A stretch of DNA of 64,000 nt. Origin: Microbacterium sp. BLY (lineage in GTDB: Bacteria > Actinomycetota > Actinomycetes > Actinomycetales > Microbacteriaceae). The stretch is taken from contig NZ_JAGKSR010000001.1 of assembly GCF_017939615.1 (NCBI RefSeq), positions 2,666,001 through 2,730,000 on the forward strand, written 5' to 3'. This document shows, piece after piece, positions 1 through 7,636 of this stretch. The notes below the pieces were generated by a model. It was not told the DNA's origin, did no database searches, and saw only the letters and a program-made list of their open reading frames with translations. Position numbers and translations under genes: made by a program. Positions within the stretch are counted from its first letter, which is position 1; every line of letters begins with the position of its first letter.

Positions 1-246
1 CAGCGGGATCCAGAGCACCAGGACCACGATCGAGATCAGCACCGTGACGACCCCGTAGCCGAGCCCCGTCCACCGGGCGACGCCGAGGGACAGGACGTCC
101 CAGGGGGCGACGCCGATCCCTCCGCGCACCATGAACCCAAGGGCCACCCCGTAGAGGAAGAGGCCGCCCACCAGCTGCCCGAGGCGCTCGACGAGGTCAC
201 GGCGGCTGGTCGCGGTGAAGGGAAGGAAGACGGCACGCAACAGCAT
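1..246 (-). CDS. YczE/YitT-like integral membrane protein, N-terminal part (cut by window edge)
   Basis: Only the first 82 codons lie inside the window; the gene runs off the left edge. The protein starts MLLRAVFLPF and contains the GIGVAPWDVLSLG segment typical of YczE-like membrane proteins, followed by a hydrophobic helix. Function of the family is unknown. It is divergent from the MocR-type regulator at 342, a common actinobacterial pairing, and the regulator probably controls it through the inverted repeat at 297-325. The start is uncertain: GGAGG abuts the ATG at 246, and a TTG two codons downstream would have better spacing. Confidence 0.7.
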   Translation of the reverse strand, partial: MLLRAVFLPFTATSRRDLVERLGQLVGGLFLYGVALGFMVRGGIGVAPWDVLSLGVARWTGLGYGVVTVLISIVVLVLWIPL

Positions 247-296
247 CCCTCCATCGTGGCCTGCGAGCCGCGTGGCCGAGGAGGACCAGTGCAGGA

Positions 297-325
297 AAAG
301 TGGCCTGCGCATCCGAGGCCACTTT
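297..325. promoter_or_regulatory. Inverted repeat, probable MocR operator between yczE-like gene and its regulator
   Basis: AAAGTGGCC (297-305) and GGCCACTTT (317-325) are perfect 9-bp inverted arms separated by 11 bp. The repeat lies in the divergent intergenic region, just upstream of a weak -10-like CAGGCT (330-335) that ends 6 nt before the regulator ATG. GntR/MocR proteins bind such operators as dimers, so autoregulation plus control of the divergent membrane gene is the natural inference. Confidence 0.6.
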
Positions 326-341
326 GCGGCAGGCTGGACGC

Positions 342-1745
342 ATGTCCTCACGACTCGTCACGCAGCTCGGCACGCAGGAGCACGGCGACGCCTCGGCGTC
401 CGGCCTCGCCGACCGCATCCGGGCACTGATCCTCGACGGCCGGCTCACCGTTGGCGAGCGTCTCCCGAGCGAGCGTGCCCTCGCGCTCGAGCTGCGGCGC
501 TCCCGCTCCACGATCACCCGCGCCTACGGCCTGCTGGAGGCCGGAGGCTACGTATCCCGACGCCAGGGCGGCAGCACCCGCGTCACCCTCCCGCACGGAC
601 CCGTCGTCGCCGGCCACGACCGGGACGACGATGCGATCGACCTGTCCATCGCCTCAATGGACTCGACCCCCGGCCTGTACGACGCCACCGTCCGGTCGCT
701 CCCCCGACTGGCCGCCCTCCGCGGCACCAGCGGCTACTCCCTGCAGGGGCTCCCCGAGCTGCGTGCCGCCGTCGCCCGGCGGTTCACCGAACGAGGGGCG
801 CCGACCACGGCGGAGGAGATCATGATCACGTCCGGCGCGCTCAACGCCGTGAACCTGATCCTGACGGCGATCGGCCGCCGCGGCGAGCGGGTGCTCGTCG
901 AGCAGCCGACGTTCCCGCACGCCCTCGAAGCCCTGCACCGTCACGGATACCGCCTGCTGCCGACCCCGGTCGACACCGACGGCTGGGACGTCCGCCACCT
1001 CACCGACACGCTGCTGTCGGCCCGGCCGCACGTCGCGTACCTCATCCCCGATTTCCACAACCCCACCGGCGCGACCCTGCCGGACGGGGAGCGCTCCCGG
1101 GTCGCCACGACGGCCCGGAACACCGGCACGCACCTGATCGTGGACGAGACGACGGCGGAGCTGGACATCGACCGTGGCGCCGCACCGACGCCCCTCGCTG
1201 CGCACGGCCCCGGCGTCATCACCGTCGGGTCGATGTCGAAGATCGCGTGGGGCGGCATGCGCATCGGCTGGATCCGCGCCGAGCGGTCGATCATCGCCCG
1301 CCTCCTGGCCGTCCGCCCCTCCTTCGAACTGGGGACGGCACTGCTGGAGCAGTGCATCGCGGTGGAGCTGCTCGACGACGTCCCGGCGCTGACCCGGCAC
1401 GTCCGGCGGCGTCTCACCGCAGGGCGGGAAGCGGTGGCAGAGGGGATCGCGGGGATCCCGGGGATGCGGATGCCGGAGACGCCCGGCGGTCTCTCCGCCT
1501 GGATCGATCTCGGCGCTCCCCTGTCGACGACCCTGTCGCTCGCCGCGCGGGAACGAGGACTCATCCTCCCGCCCGGACCGCGCTTCACGACCGGCGGCGT
1601 GCTGGAGCGCCGCCTCCGGGTTCCGATCACACTTCCGCCCGAGCGGGCGGCGGAGGCGATGACGCGCCTGGCACACGCCTGGGCGGACGTGCGCGGCGGT
1701 GGAGTGAACGCCGTCGACGACCTCGCCCACGCCGCCGTGATCTGA
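342..1745 (+). CDS. MocR-family regulator: GntR winged helix fused to PLP aminotransferase-like domain
   Basis: The protein has 467 residues from ATG 342. An N-terminal winged helix-turn-helix (about residues 20-85, with LPSERALALELRRSRSTITRAY-type helices) is followed by a fold-type I aminotransferase domain. The PLP-binding lysine is in GSMSKIAWGG (K300), and a PDFHNPTG motif lies before it. MocR proteins use PLP or a PLP adduct as effector and usually control the adjacent divergent gene; here that is the YczE-like membrane protein, as in the YczR/YczE arrangement. The start at 342 was chosen because upstream in-frame residues fall inside the operator and a -10-like hexamer lies 6 nt before it, suggesting a leaderless mRNA. 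Confidence 0.88.
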   Translation: MSSRLVTQLGTQEHGDASASGLADRIRALILDGRLTVGERLPSERALALELRRSRSTITRAYGLLEAGGYVSRRQGGSTRVTLPHGPVVAGHDRDDDAIDLSIASMDSTPGLYDATVRSLPRLAALRGTSGYSLQGLPELRAAVARRFTERGAPTTAEEIMITSGALNAVNLILTAIGRRGERVLVEQPTFPHALEALHRHGYRLLPTPVDTDGWDVRHLTDTLLSARPHVAYLIPDFHNPTGATLPDGERSRVATTARNTGTHLIVDETTAELDIDRGAAPTPLAAHGPGVITVGSMSKIAWGGMRIGWIRAERSIIARLLAVRPSFELGTALLEQCIAVELLDDVPALTRHVRRRLTAGREAVAEGIAGIPGMRMPETPGGLSAWIDLGAPLSTTLSLAARERGLILPPGPRFTTGGVLERRLRVPITLPPERAAEAMTRLAHAWADVRGGGVNAVDDLAHAAVI

Positions 1746-1753
1746 CGGGCGCA

Positions 1754-1794
1754 GACGAAGACCCCGCCCGATCACCCGGGGCGGGGTCTTCGTC
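1754..1794 (+). terminator. Strong hairpin terminator after the MocR gene
   Basis: A perfect 16-bp stem (GACGAAGACCCCGCCC and its complement) with a 9-nt loop starts 8 bp after the MocR stop. It has no T-tract, as is common for high-GC actinobacterial terminators. The stem reads on both strands and may also stop transcription from the DUF3145 gene, which ends at 1886. Confidence 0.85.
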
Positions 1795-1885
1795 GAGCGG
1801 AGCGGGGATTCGTCTTCTCAGCGTCCGGGAGAAATCACCGGCCTCCGATACTCACGCCTCCCGCGCTCCCGGTCTCAGCGGTCGG

Positions 1886-2389
1886 TCATCCGACCTTGTG
1901 GAGCCAGACGACGCGCGCGTCGTCGCTGGCGTGGCGGAAGGGCTCGAGCTCCTCATCCCAGGCGGAGCCCAGGGCGATGTCGAGCTCGCGCTGCAGCTCG
2001 ACGGCGTTGCCCGCGGCGATCTCCATCGCGTAGCGGATGCGGTCCTCGCCGATGACGATGTTGCCGGCGGCATCCGTCTGCGCGTAGTGGATGCCGAGAT
2101 CCGGCGTGTGCAGCCACCGACCGCCGTCGCTGCGGGGCGTCGGGTCCTCGGTCACCTCGAACCGCAGGTGCTCCCACCCGCGGATCGCGGTCGCGAGAGC
2201 AGCGCCGGTACCGACCGGACCATCCCAGTAGAACTCGGCGCGGCGCGCGCCGGTCAGGACGGGCTGCTCGGTCCAGTCGAAATTCACCGCACGCCCGATA
2301 GCGCGACCCACCGCCCATTCCAGGTGCGGGCAGAGCGCGCGAGGCGCCGAGTGGATGAACACCACTCCGCGTGCGTAAGCCGTCGCCAT
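1886..2389 (-). CDS. DUF3145 family protein
   Basis: The 167-residue protein starts MATAYARGVVFIHSAP and contains the WDGPVGTGAALATAIRGW segment, both characteristic of the actinobacterial DUF3145 family. It is soluble, with no signal peptide or membrane segment. Function is unknown; the family is nearly restricted to Actinobacteria and is usually full length at about 160-170 residues, as here. A GGAGAG ribosome site lies just upstream of the ATG. The gene is monocistronic between terminators at 2512 and 1754. Confidence 0.85.
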   Translation of the reverse strand: MATAYARGVVFIHSAPRALCPHLEWAVGRAIGRAVNFDWTEQPVLTGARRAEFYWDGPVGTGAALATAIRGWEHLRFEVTEDPTPRSDGGRWLHTPDLGIHYAQTDAAGNIVIGEDRIRYAMEIAAGNAVELQRELDIALGSAWDEELEPFRHASDDARVVWLHKVG

Positions 2390-2511
2390 GATCTCTCCGT
2401 TTCATCAGGTGCGTCTTCCCCTACGACCTGAACCACGAAGTGGCGAGAATATGCGGTTGTGCGCCCATTCTCGCGGAGATCCCAGGAAATCACAAGCGTG
2501 TGATTCCACGA

Positions 2512-2543
2512 CGAAGGCCCCGGTCCGCGGACCGGGGCCTTCG
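2512..2543. terminator. Perfect palindromic terminator
   Basis: A 15-bp stem (CGAAGGCCCCGGTCC) with a 2-nt centre separates the dioxygenase-like gene (ends 2595) from the DUF3145 gene (starts 2389), both on the minus strand. It is symmetric, so it would act in either direction. Confidence 0.8.
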
Positions 2544-2547
2544 GGCG

Positions 2548-2597
2548 CTTCGACGAGCTCAGCGACCCAGTATCGGGGCGCTCAGCGACCCAGCTCA
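2548..2597 (-). repeat. Short tandem intergenic repeat fused to the stop codon of the upstream gene
   Basis: Read on the minus strand, GGGTCGCTGAG occurs twice with a 23-bp period, and the block ends in TGAGCTCGTCGAAG. The first TGA of the block is the stop codon of the gene ending at 2595. The same 14-bp end piece (cttcgacgagctca on plus) recurs at 7553, again with approximately 23-bp units and again abutting a stop codon, so this is a dispersed element. Confidence 0.65.
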
Positions 2598-3368
2598 GGC
2601 CTCGCTCATGGCCTGCTTGACCTGCTGGCCCTTCGCGGCGTAGTAGGCGGCACGAGCGGCGTCCTTGCGGGCCTGCTCCGCATAGCCGAACTCGAGCACG
2701 TCCTGTGGGACCTCGACGTTCGGGACGTCATCGGTGCCGTGGTACTTCTCGATGTAGGCGTCGAGCTCAGGACCGGAGGTCCACGAGGTGATGAGGCAGT
2801 AGCGCGGGTCGGTGCCGTTGTGGGTGGCCGCGTGCCACAGGCGCTGCGTGTCGACGATCAGCTGCGCACCGGCCGGCAGGGCGATGCGGTACTCGATGCT
2901 GGGGTCCGTGCGGTTCTCGCGCAGGACGAAGTAGCTGTCCTTGTCGTCCGTCAGGTTGAAGAAGCCGCGCACGACCCATCCGGTGCCGTCGGGGTTCAGT
3001 CGGTTGTTGTCGTCCTGGTGGAGGTTGTACAGGCAGTCGCCGTACGGGGTCGGCTGCAGCTCGATGATGCGGCAGCGTCCGACGTTCGCACCGGGCTCCT
3101 GCGCACGGCGCGTGAGGTTCGGGGCCTTGGCGGTCTGCTCGTCGATCCAGACGCCGTCCTTGTCGGTGCGCGGCGGCTTGTGGTTCCAGAAGCCGTTGCA
3201 CTCGATGTCGCCGAAGGCGCTGGCGAGGGGCGCGAACCGGGTGTCGCCCGAGGACTTCCAGTCGACGTACTCGACGTCGAGCCATTCCTTGGGGTCGGCC
3301 TCCTGGTCGTAGCTGTCGAGGACGACGAAGCCCTTCTCCTCCAGCGCTGCGGACTTGATGTATCCCAT
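2595..3368 (-). CDS. Putative Fe(II)/2-oxoglutarate-type dioxygenase (cupin-like), candidate iron-regulated gene
   Basis: The 257-residue soluble protein has an arrangement fitting the double-stranded beta-helix dioxygenases: an HxD pair in NLHQDDNN (H117, D119), a distal histidine in RLWHAATH (H179) and an arginine ten residues later (R189 in DPRYCLITSW), which would bind iron and the 2-oxoglutarate carboxylate. Sequence outside these motifs is not familiar, so substrate and family are open. A DtxR-type iron box lies about 55 bp upstream. The ATG at 3368 was chosen because the ATG at 3380 is out of frame. The TGA stop forms the first bases of a dispersed repeat. Confidence 0.55.
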   Translation of the reverse strand: MGYIKSAALEEKGFVVLDSYDQEADPKEWLDVEYVDWKSSGDTRFAPLASAFGDIECNGFWNHKPPRTDKDGVWIDEQTAKAPNLTRRAQEPGANVGRCRIIELQPTPYGDCLYNLHQDDNNRLNPDGTGWVVRGFFNLTDDKDSYFVLRENRTDPSIEYRIALPAGAQLIVDTQRLWHAATHNGTDPRYCLITSWTSGPELDAYIEKYHGTDDVPNVEVPQDVLEFGYAEQARKDAARAAYYAAKGQQVKQAMSEA

Positions 3369-3420
3369 GATCGAGTCATGATCCTTTCATCGGGGGCCAG
3401 CACGTTTTAACAGGCCCTGA

Positions 3421-3439
3421 TAAGGCAAGCCTAACAGCG
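3421..3439 (-). promoter_or_regulatory. DtxR/IdeR-like iron box
   Basis: On the minus strand, GTTAGGCTTGCCTTA reads as an imperfect palindrome (TTAGGC/GCCTTA) matching the core of the DtxR/IdeR consensus: 12 of 19 positions against TTAGGTTAGCCTAACCTAA, with the conserved AGCCTAAC block intact. It sits 53-71 bp upstream of the dioxygenase-like gene, where a repressor would cover the -35 region, with a TAAAAC-like -10 about 13 bp closer to the gene. The divergent DUF262 gene begins over 100 bp away. Confidence 0.45.
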
Positions 3440-3544
3440 GGCCCTCCCGCTCCCCCGGAGGGTCGCCGTGGATATCCGAATAGACTGGGCGGGGCACCCG
3501 GCGCGTCCGCGGCGCCTGTCGCTACGGGAGGACGAGACACCAGC

Positions 3545-5548
3545 ATGAGCACCGCGACCAACGTCGAGGCGACGGCAGTCAACACGATCGAATGGCTCGC
3601 GGCGGGACGCACGACGATCGTCGTCCCCGTCTACCAGCGCCAGTACCGGTGGGATATCGGCGGCTGCGAGCGTCTCCTCTCCGACGTCCGCGCGGTGGCG
3701 GCCGAGGACGACGCGCATCGCCACTTCATCGGCTCCATCCTGTCGGCCGAGGACGGCGCCGGTGCAGACGCCGACCTCATCCTCATCGACGGTCAGCAGC
3801 GCCTCACGACGCTCATGCTCCTGGTCGCGGCACTGCACCACTCCGTGCGCGACCGGAACCCGGAGCTGGCCGCTGACCTCGCCCGCGTGCTGGTCCGCGC
3901 CGACGACCCCGAGCGCACGAAGCTGCGTCCGCATGATGCCTGGGCCGACCTCTACGAGTCGGTCGTGCTCGACCGCCGCGATGACCTCGACCGCGAGTCG
4001 CGCTTCGACGACAACTACGCGTTCTTCCGCAGCCAGATCCATGCCGATGAGGTGCCGCTCATCTGGCAGGGACTGCAGCGCCTCGAACACGTGTCGATCA
4101 CCCTCGGCGCGCAGGCGAACGCGCAGCAGATCTTCGAGAGCCTCAACTCCACGGGCGAGCCGCTGCGCGACCACGAGCTCATCCACAACTACATCCTCAT
4201 GGGTCTCACCCACGCCGAGCAGCGGGACGTCGAGGAGCGCTTCTGGCTGCCCATCGAGCGGCACACCGGGGAGGCGATCGGGGCGTTCTGGCGCCACTAC
4301 CTGGTCCTCGTGACGGGACGCGAGGTCGCCGCGAACGGCGAGCACGGCGTGTACAGCGCCTTCCGCCAGTCGTTCCCGCGCGTCGACGTCGCCCACCTCC
4401 AGGCCGACGCCGAGACGTGGCGGCACTATGCGGAGATCTACGGCATCCTCCTCGATCCGACGAAGGAGCAGGACCCCGAGATCGCGCGGCAGCTGCGGTA
4501 CGTGAACACGTTCGGACGCTCCTCGTATCCGCTGGTCATGAGCGCCTACAGCGATCACGCACGCGGCCTCATCGACCGCGCTCAGCTCCTCGAGACGCTG
4601 GAGTGGCTGCAGGCGATGTTCCTGCGCCGTGCGCTCGTGAACCTTCCCGCCGAGCGGCTCATCGCTCGGCTCTGCCGCGCCCGTCGCGACGGACACGACG
4701 CGCTCGCCCGTGCCATCGCGCGCATCACCCCGTCGGACGAGCGGGTCAGCGCCGTGCTCAAGTACAGCGAGCTGCCGTATCCGGCCTACGTGCTCGGCCG
4801 GCTCGAGGGCGTCGACGATGTGGCCGGCTTCGACGTCGAGCACATCGTGCCCGCTGTCCCCGGGGACGCCTGGTCCGGAGACGGCCGGCGCCCCTGGAGC
4901 GAGTACTCGGAGGACGAGCAGAACAGCCATCGCGCCCTCGCTCCGACACTCGGCAACCTCACGCTCTTGGAGCAGGCGCTGACCGAGCGCGTGTTCGGCG
5001 CCTCGTTCCCGGTCAAGCGCGACGAAGCCTACGCATGCAGCGCCGTAGCGGCCACGCGCACCCTGGCGTCGGTGGAGGCCTGGGGCACCGCGGCGATCAC
5101 CGCGCGGACGGTGACCCTGACCGCCGACCTCGTTCGCACCTGGGCGCGTCCCGCCCTGCCGGAGATCGATGACGACGGCCTCACGCCGATCCTGGACGCC
5201 GTCCGCCGCCGCGGCTGGCCGGCGGGGTGGGAGCGCGAGTTCGACTACGTCGAGTACCGCGGCGAGCGGTGGGAGGTCTACGACGTCAAGCACCTGTTCA
5301 ACCGGGTGTTCCGCCGCGCCTGGACCGACACCACGGAGGCCGCCCTGGCGTACTGTGCGACGCACGGCGGACCGATCTACCGCGACAAGGCGTGGAAGGG
5401 GCAGTGGGACGACCTCGACGAGACGCACTTCCTCTACATGGGCTGGGATTCGAACTACATGATGACGGCCGTCCAGGGCGTCCTCGACGCGTCGGGGATC
5501 GCCGCCGAGGTCTTCGTGAAGTACTCCTACATCGGGAATGTGATGTGA
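3545..5548 (+). CDS. DUF262/DUF1524 protein, GmrSD-like type IV restriction family, with C-terminal extension
   Basis: The 667-residue protein has an N-terminal DUF262 domain (ParB-like fold): VPVYQRQYRW at 28-36 and the hallmark IDGQQRLTTL at 81-90. A helical middle leads to a DUF1524 HNH-type nuclease with EHIVP (E432, H433) and GNLTLL (from 470). GmrSD enzymes cleave modified (glucosylated or similar) phage DNA using NTP, so a role in defence is likely though other DUF262 proteins are uncharacterised. About 125 residues after the nuclease (from about 545), rich in Trp and Tyr, are not part of the standard two-domain architecture and I cannot assign them. A GGGAGGA ribosome site precedes the ATG. 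The stop is 2 bp before the next gene. Confidence 0.85.
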   Translation: MSTATNVEATAVNTIEWLAAGRTTIVVPVYQRQYRWDIGGCERLLSDVRAVAAEDDAHRHFIGSILSAEDGAGADADLILIDGQQRLTTLMLLVAALHHSVRDRNPELAADLARVLVRADDPERTKLRPHDAWADLYESVVLDRRDDLDRESRFDDNYAFFRSQIHADEVPLIWQGLQRLEHVSITLGAQANAQQIFESLNSTGEPLRDHELIHNYILMGLTHAEQRDVEERFWLPIERHTGEAIGAFWRHYLVLVTGREVAANGEHGVYSAFRQSFPRVDVAHLQADAETWRHYAEIYGILLDPTKEQDPEIARQLRYVNTFGRSSYPLVMSAYSDHARGLIDRAQLLETLEWLQAMFLRRALVNLPAERLIARLCRARRDGHDALARAIARITPSDERVSAVLKYSELPYPAYVLGRLEGVDDVAGFDVEHIVPAVPGDAWSGDGRRPWSEYSEDEQNSHRALAPTLGNLTLLEQALTERVFGASFPVKRDEAYACSAVAATRTLASVEAWGTAAITARTVTLTADLVRTWARPALPEIDDDGLTPILDAVRRRGWPAGWEREFDYVEYRGERWEVYDVKHLFNRVFRRAWTDTTEAALAYCATHGGPIYRDKAWKGQWDDLDETHFLYMGWDSNYMMTAVQGVLDASGIAAEVFVKYSYIGNVM

Positions 5549-5550
5549 CC

Positions 5551-6801
5551 ATGACCACCGTCATCCGCCGCCGCCTGCTCGACCTCGCGATCGAGGAGCA
5601 CACGCTCACGGTCCCCCTCGTCTGGGACGACCCGACGGACACCCGCACGATCGACGTGTTCGCCCGCGTCGTCGCCCGGGAGGGAAGCGAGACCCTCCCC
5701 TATCTGGTGTTCCTGCAGGGCGGGCCGGGCCACGAGGCGCCGCGCCCCTTCCACTCCTCCACGGCTCCGGCCTGGCTCGACCAGGCGCTGGCGCACTACC
5801 GCCTCGTCCTCCTGGATCAGCGCGGCACCGGGCTCTCCTCCCCCGTCGGCGACGACGACCTCGCACGGGGCGCCGACGCGGTCGCCGAACATCTGACGCA
5901 CCTGCGTGCCGATGCCATCGTGCGCGACTGCGAGGCGCTGCGGGAGCACCTGGGGGCGTCGACGTGGAGCGTCCTCGGGCAGTCCTTCGGCGGGTTCACG
6001 ACTCTGGCCTACCTGTCGACCCATGCCGATTCGCTCGACGATGTCTTCATCACCGGAGGCCTCAGCACGGTCGAACGCGACCCGGACGAGGTCTACGCCC
6101 TCTGCTACGACAAGATGCGCGGGGCATCCGAGCGGTACTACCGGCGCTTCCCGGAGCACCGCGACGCCATGCGACGCCTGATCGATCTCGCGGACGCCGG
6201 TGAACTCGTCCTTCCCGACGGCGAGGTCGTGTCGCGTTCCCGCCTGCGCTCGGTCGGCTCCGCTCTCGGCACCGACGACGGCTGGCAGACGGTCTGGTCG
6301 CTGCTCGAACGCGACCCGGCATCCAACGCCTTCCGGCACGACCTCCAGCACGCGATGCCCTTCGGCGGCCGCAACCCGCTGTACTACGCCTTCCACGAGT
6401 CGAGCTACGCGAACGGACACGCCACGCGGTGGTCGGCGGAGCGCGTCGAGCCCTCGGACTTCCGCGAAGACCCGACCCTGTTCACGGGCGAGCACATCCG
6501 CCGCGAGTGGGCCGACACCGTCCCGGCGCTGCGGCCGTGGCGCGATGTCACCGCGATCCTGGCGGAGCACCCCTGGCCGCGGATCTACGACACCGCCGCC
6601 CTCGCCGATTCCCGAGCCACCGGCGCGGCCGCCGTCTACGTGAACGACGTGTACGTGCCTCTGGAGTTCTCGATGGAGACCGCCCGTCTCCTCCCCGGCG
6701 TGACGCCCTGGGTGACGAGCGAGCATGAGCACAACGGCCTGCGGACCGGACCCGTGCTGGAGCGGCTGATCGAGCTGGCCCACGGACGCCGCATCCGCTG
6801 A
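5551..6801 (+). CDS. S33-family alpha/beta hydrolase, prolyl aminopeptidase-like
   Basis: The 417-residue cytoplasmic enzyme has the alpha/beta-hydrolase oxyanion motif FLQGGPG (near residue 53), DQRGTGLS, the nucleophile elbow GQSFGG (Ser near 148), an aspartate in VYVNDVYVP and a terminal EHEHNGLR histidine. This is the long proline iminopeptidase type of about 420 residues, releasing N-terminal residues (often proline) from peptides. It starts 2 bp after the DUF262 gene stop, so the two are very probably co-transcribed and translationally coupled. Whether the coupling is functional or fortuitous is unknown. Confidence 0.85.
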   Translation: MTTVIRRRLLDLAIEEHTLTVPLVWDDPTDTRTIDVFARVVAREGSETLPYLVFLQGGPGHEAPRPFHSSTAPAWLDQALAHYRLVLLDQRGTGLSSPVGDDDLARGADAVAEHLTHLRADAIVRDCEALREHLGASTWSVLGQSFGGFTTLAYLSTHADSLDDVFITGGLSTVERDPDEVYALCYDKMRGASERYYRRFPEHRDAMRRLIDLADAGELVLPDGEVVSRSRLRSVGSALGTDDGWQTVWSLLERDPASNAFRHDLQHAMPFGGRNPLYYAFHESSYANGHATRWSAERVEPSDFREDPTLFTGEHIRREWADTVPALRPWRDVTAILAEHPWPRIYDTAALADSRATGAAAVYVNDVYVPLEFSMETARLLPGVTPWVTSEHEHNGLRTGPVLERLIELAHGRRIR

Positions 6802-6854
6802 CCTCCGCCGCGCGACGGGTGCCGCCGGCGCGCTCCGCGATCTATCCTGGTGCC

Positions 6855-7139
6855 ATGGAGCATCTGCTCGGGTGGACCACGATCGTCCTCGTGCTCGGCA
6901 CGGGGCCGGTGCTGTTCTTCGTGGGCATCCGGCATTCCCTCTCCCGTCGCCCGGTCGAGGAGAAGTACGAGCAGGCGGGGTCCGGAGGGCTGGTCGGTGT
7001 CTTCGACGCGGTGTGGTCGCCCACCGCACACGAGGCCGGCCAGGAGCGGGATCGGCAGACCCGGCGCACGGCCCCGGCGCCGACACCCGGGGATCCGCCG
7101 GGCCGCATCGAGCGCGGACGCATCGTCATCGACGTCTGA
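6855..7139 (+). CDS. Small single-pass membrane protein of unknown function
   Basis: The 94-residue protein has an N-terminal transmembrane helix (about residues 7-28, TTIVLVLGTGPVLFFVGI) and a polar cytoplasmic tail containing EKYEQAGSGGLVGVFDAVW. I do not recognise a named family. The start at 6855 is supported by TATCCT (6843-6848) ending exactly 6 nt before the ATG, the leaderless pattern repeated through this window. Confidence 0.7.
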   Translation: MEHLLGWTTIVLVLGTGPVLFFVGIRHSLSRRPVEEKYEQAGSGGLVGVFDAVWSPTAHEAGQERDRQTRRTAPAPTPGDPPGRIERGRIVIDV

Positions 7140-7162
7140 GCGACTCGTCCAGCCCGGACATG

Positions 7163-7200
7163 ACGAAGGCCCCGCACTCCGAGGAGTGCGGGGCCTTCGT
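7163..7200. terminator. Bidirectional terminator between convergent genes
   Basis: An 18-bp perfect stem (ACGAAGGCCCCGCACTCC) with a 2-nt centre lies between the convergent gene ends at 7139 and 7209. It would serve both. Confidence 0.9.
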
Positions 7201-7208
7201 GGGCGGTC

Positions 7209-7466
7209 TTACTTGGAGGAGCCGCCGAAGCCCTTGAAGCGCTGGTTGAACTTCTCGACGCGGCCGGCCGAGTCCATGATGCGCTGCTTACCCGTGTAGA
7301 AGGGGTGCGAGGCCGAGGAGATCTCGACGTCGATCACCGGGTACTCCATGCCGTCCAGCTCGATCGTCTTGTCGCTGGTGACGGTGGAGCGGGTGAGGAA
7401 GGTCTCGCCCGAGCCCAGGTCGCGGAACACGACAGCCTTGTAGTCGGGGTGAATGTCAGTCTTCAT
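7209..7466 (-). CDS. rpmE2: 50S ribosomal protein L31 type B
   Basis: The 85-residue protein starts [20 protein letters not shown] and contains the [14 protein letters not shown] signature of L31. It lacks the CxxC zinc residues, so it is the zinc-independent type B paralogue, which in many actinobacteria replaces the zinc form under zinc limitation. I see no clear Zur box upstream. A good promoter (TTACTG-18 bp-TAGAAT) lies at 7541-7570, giving an approximately 68-nt leader. Its -35 lies inside the repeat at 7553-7636. Confidence 0.95.
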   Translation of the reverse strand: MKTDIHPDYKAVVFRDLGSGETFLTRSTVTSDKTIELDGMEYPVIDVEISSASHPFYTGKQRIMDSAGRVEKFNQRFKGFGGSSK

Positions 7467-7540
7467 GGGATTCCTTTGTTGCTGCCCTGGATTGTGCCAG
7501 GGACGAGGGAAGTCTGCGGTGCCGAACGCACCAAGGGTCG

Positions 7541-7570
7541 ATTCTATCAGTACTTCGACGAGCTCAGTAA
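7541..7570 (-). promoter_or_regulatory. Probable sigma-A promoter of rpmE2
   Basis: On the minus strand the -35 TTACTG (7570-7565), an 18-bp spacer and the -10 TAGAAT (7546-7541) fit a housekeeping promoter. The -35 and most of the spacer are contributed by the dispersed repeat, suggesting that the element supplies or remodels this promoter. Confidence 0.5.
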
Positions 7571-7636
7571 CCCAGCGGGGACCGAGGTCAGTGACCCGAC
7601 GGAACCGAGGTCAGTGACCCATCGGAGCCGAGGTCA
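7553..7636 (-). repeat. Tandem repeat of approximately 23-bp units ending on a stop codon
   Basis: On the minus strand TGACCTCGG...GGGTCAC is repeated at 23, 23 and 24 bp spacing and ends TGAGCTCGTCGAAG, identical over 14 bp to the element at 2548. The first TGA is the stop codon of the ABC ATPase ending at 7634. Because the period is not a multiple of three, successive TGAs fall in all three frames. Confidence 0.75.

Noticed and set aside
7467-7540. A Zur box for zinc control of rpmE2.
   Set aside because: I looked for the AT-rich Zur palindrome upstream of this zinc-independent L31 and saw none.
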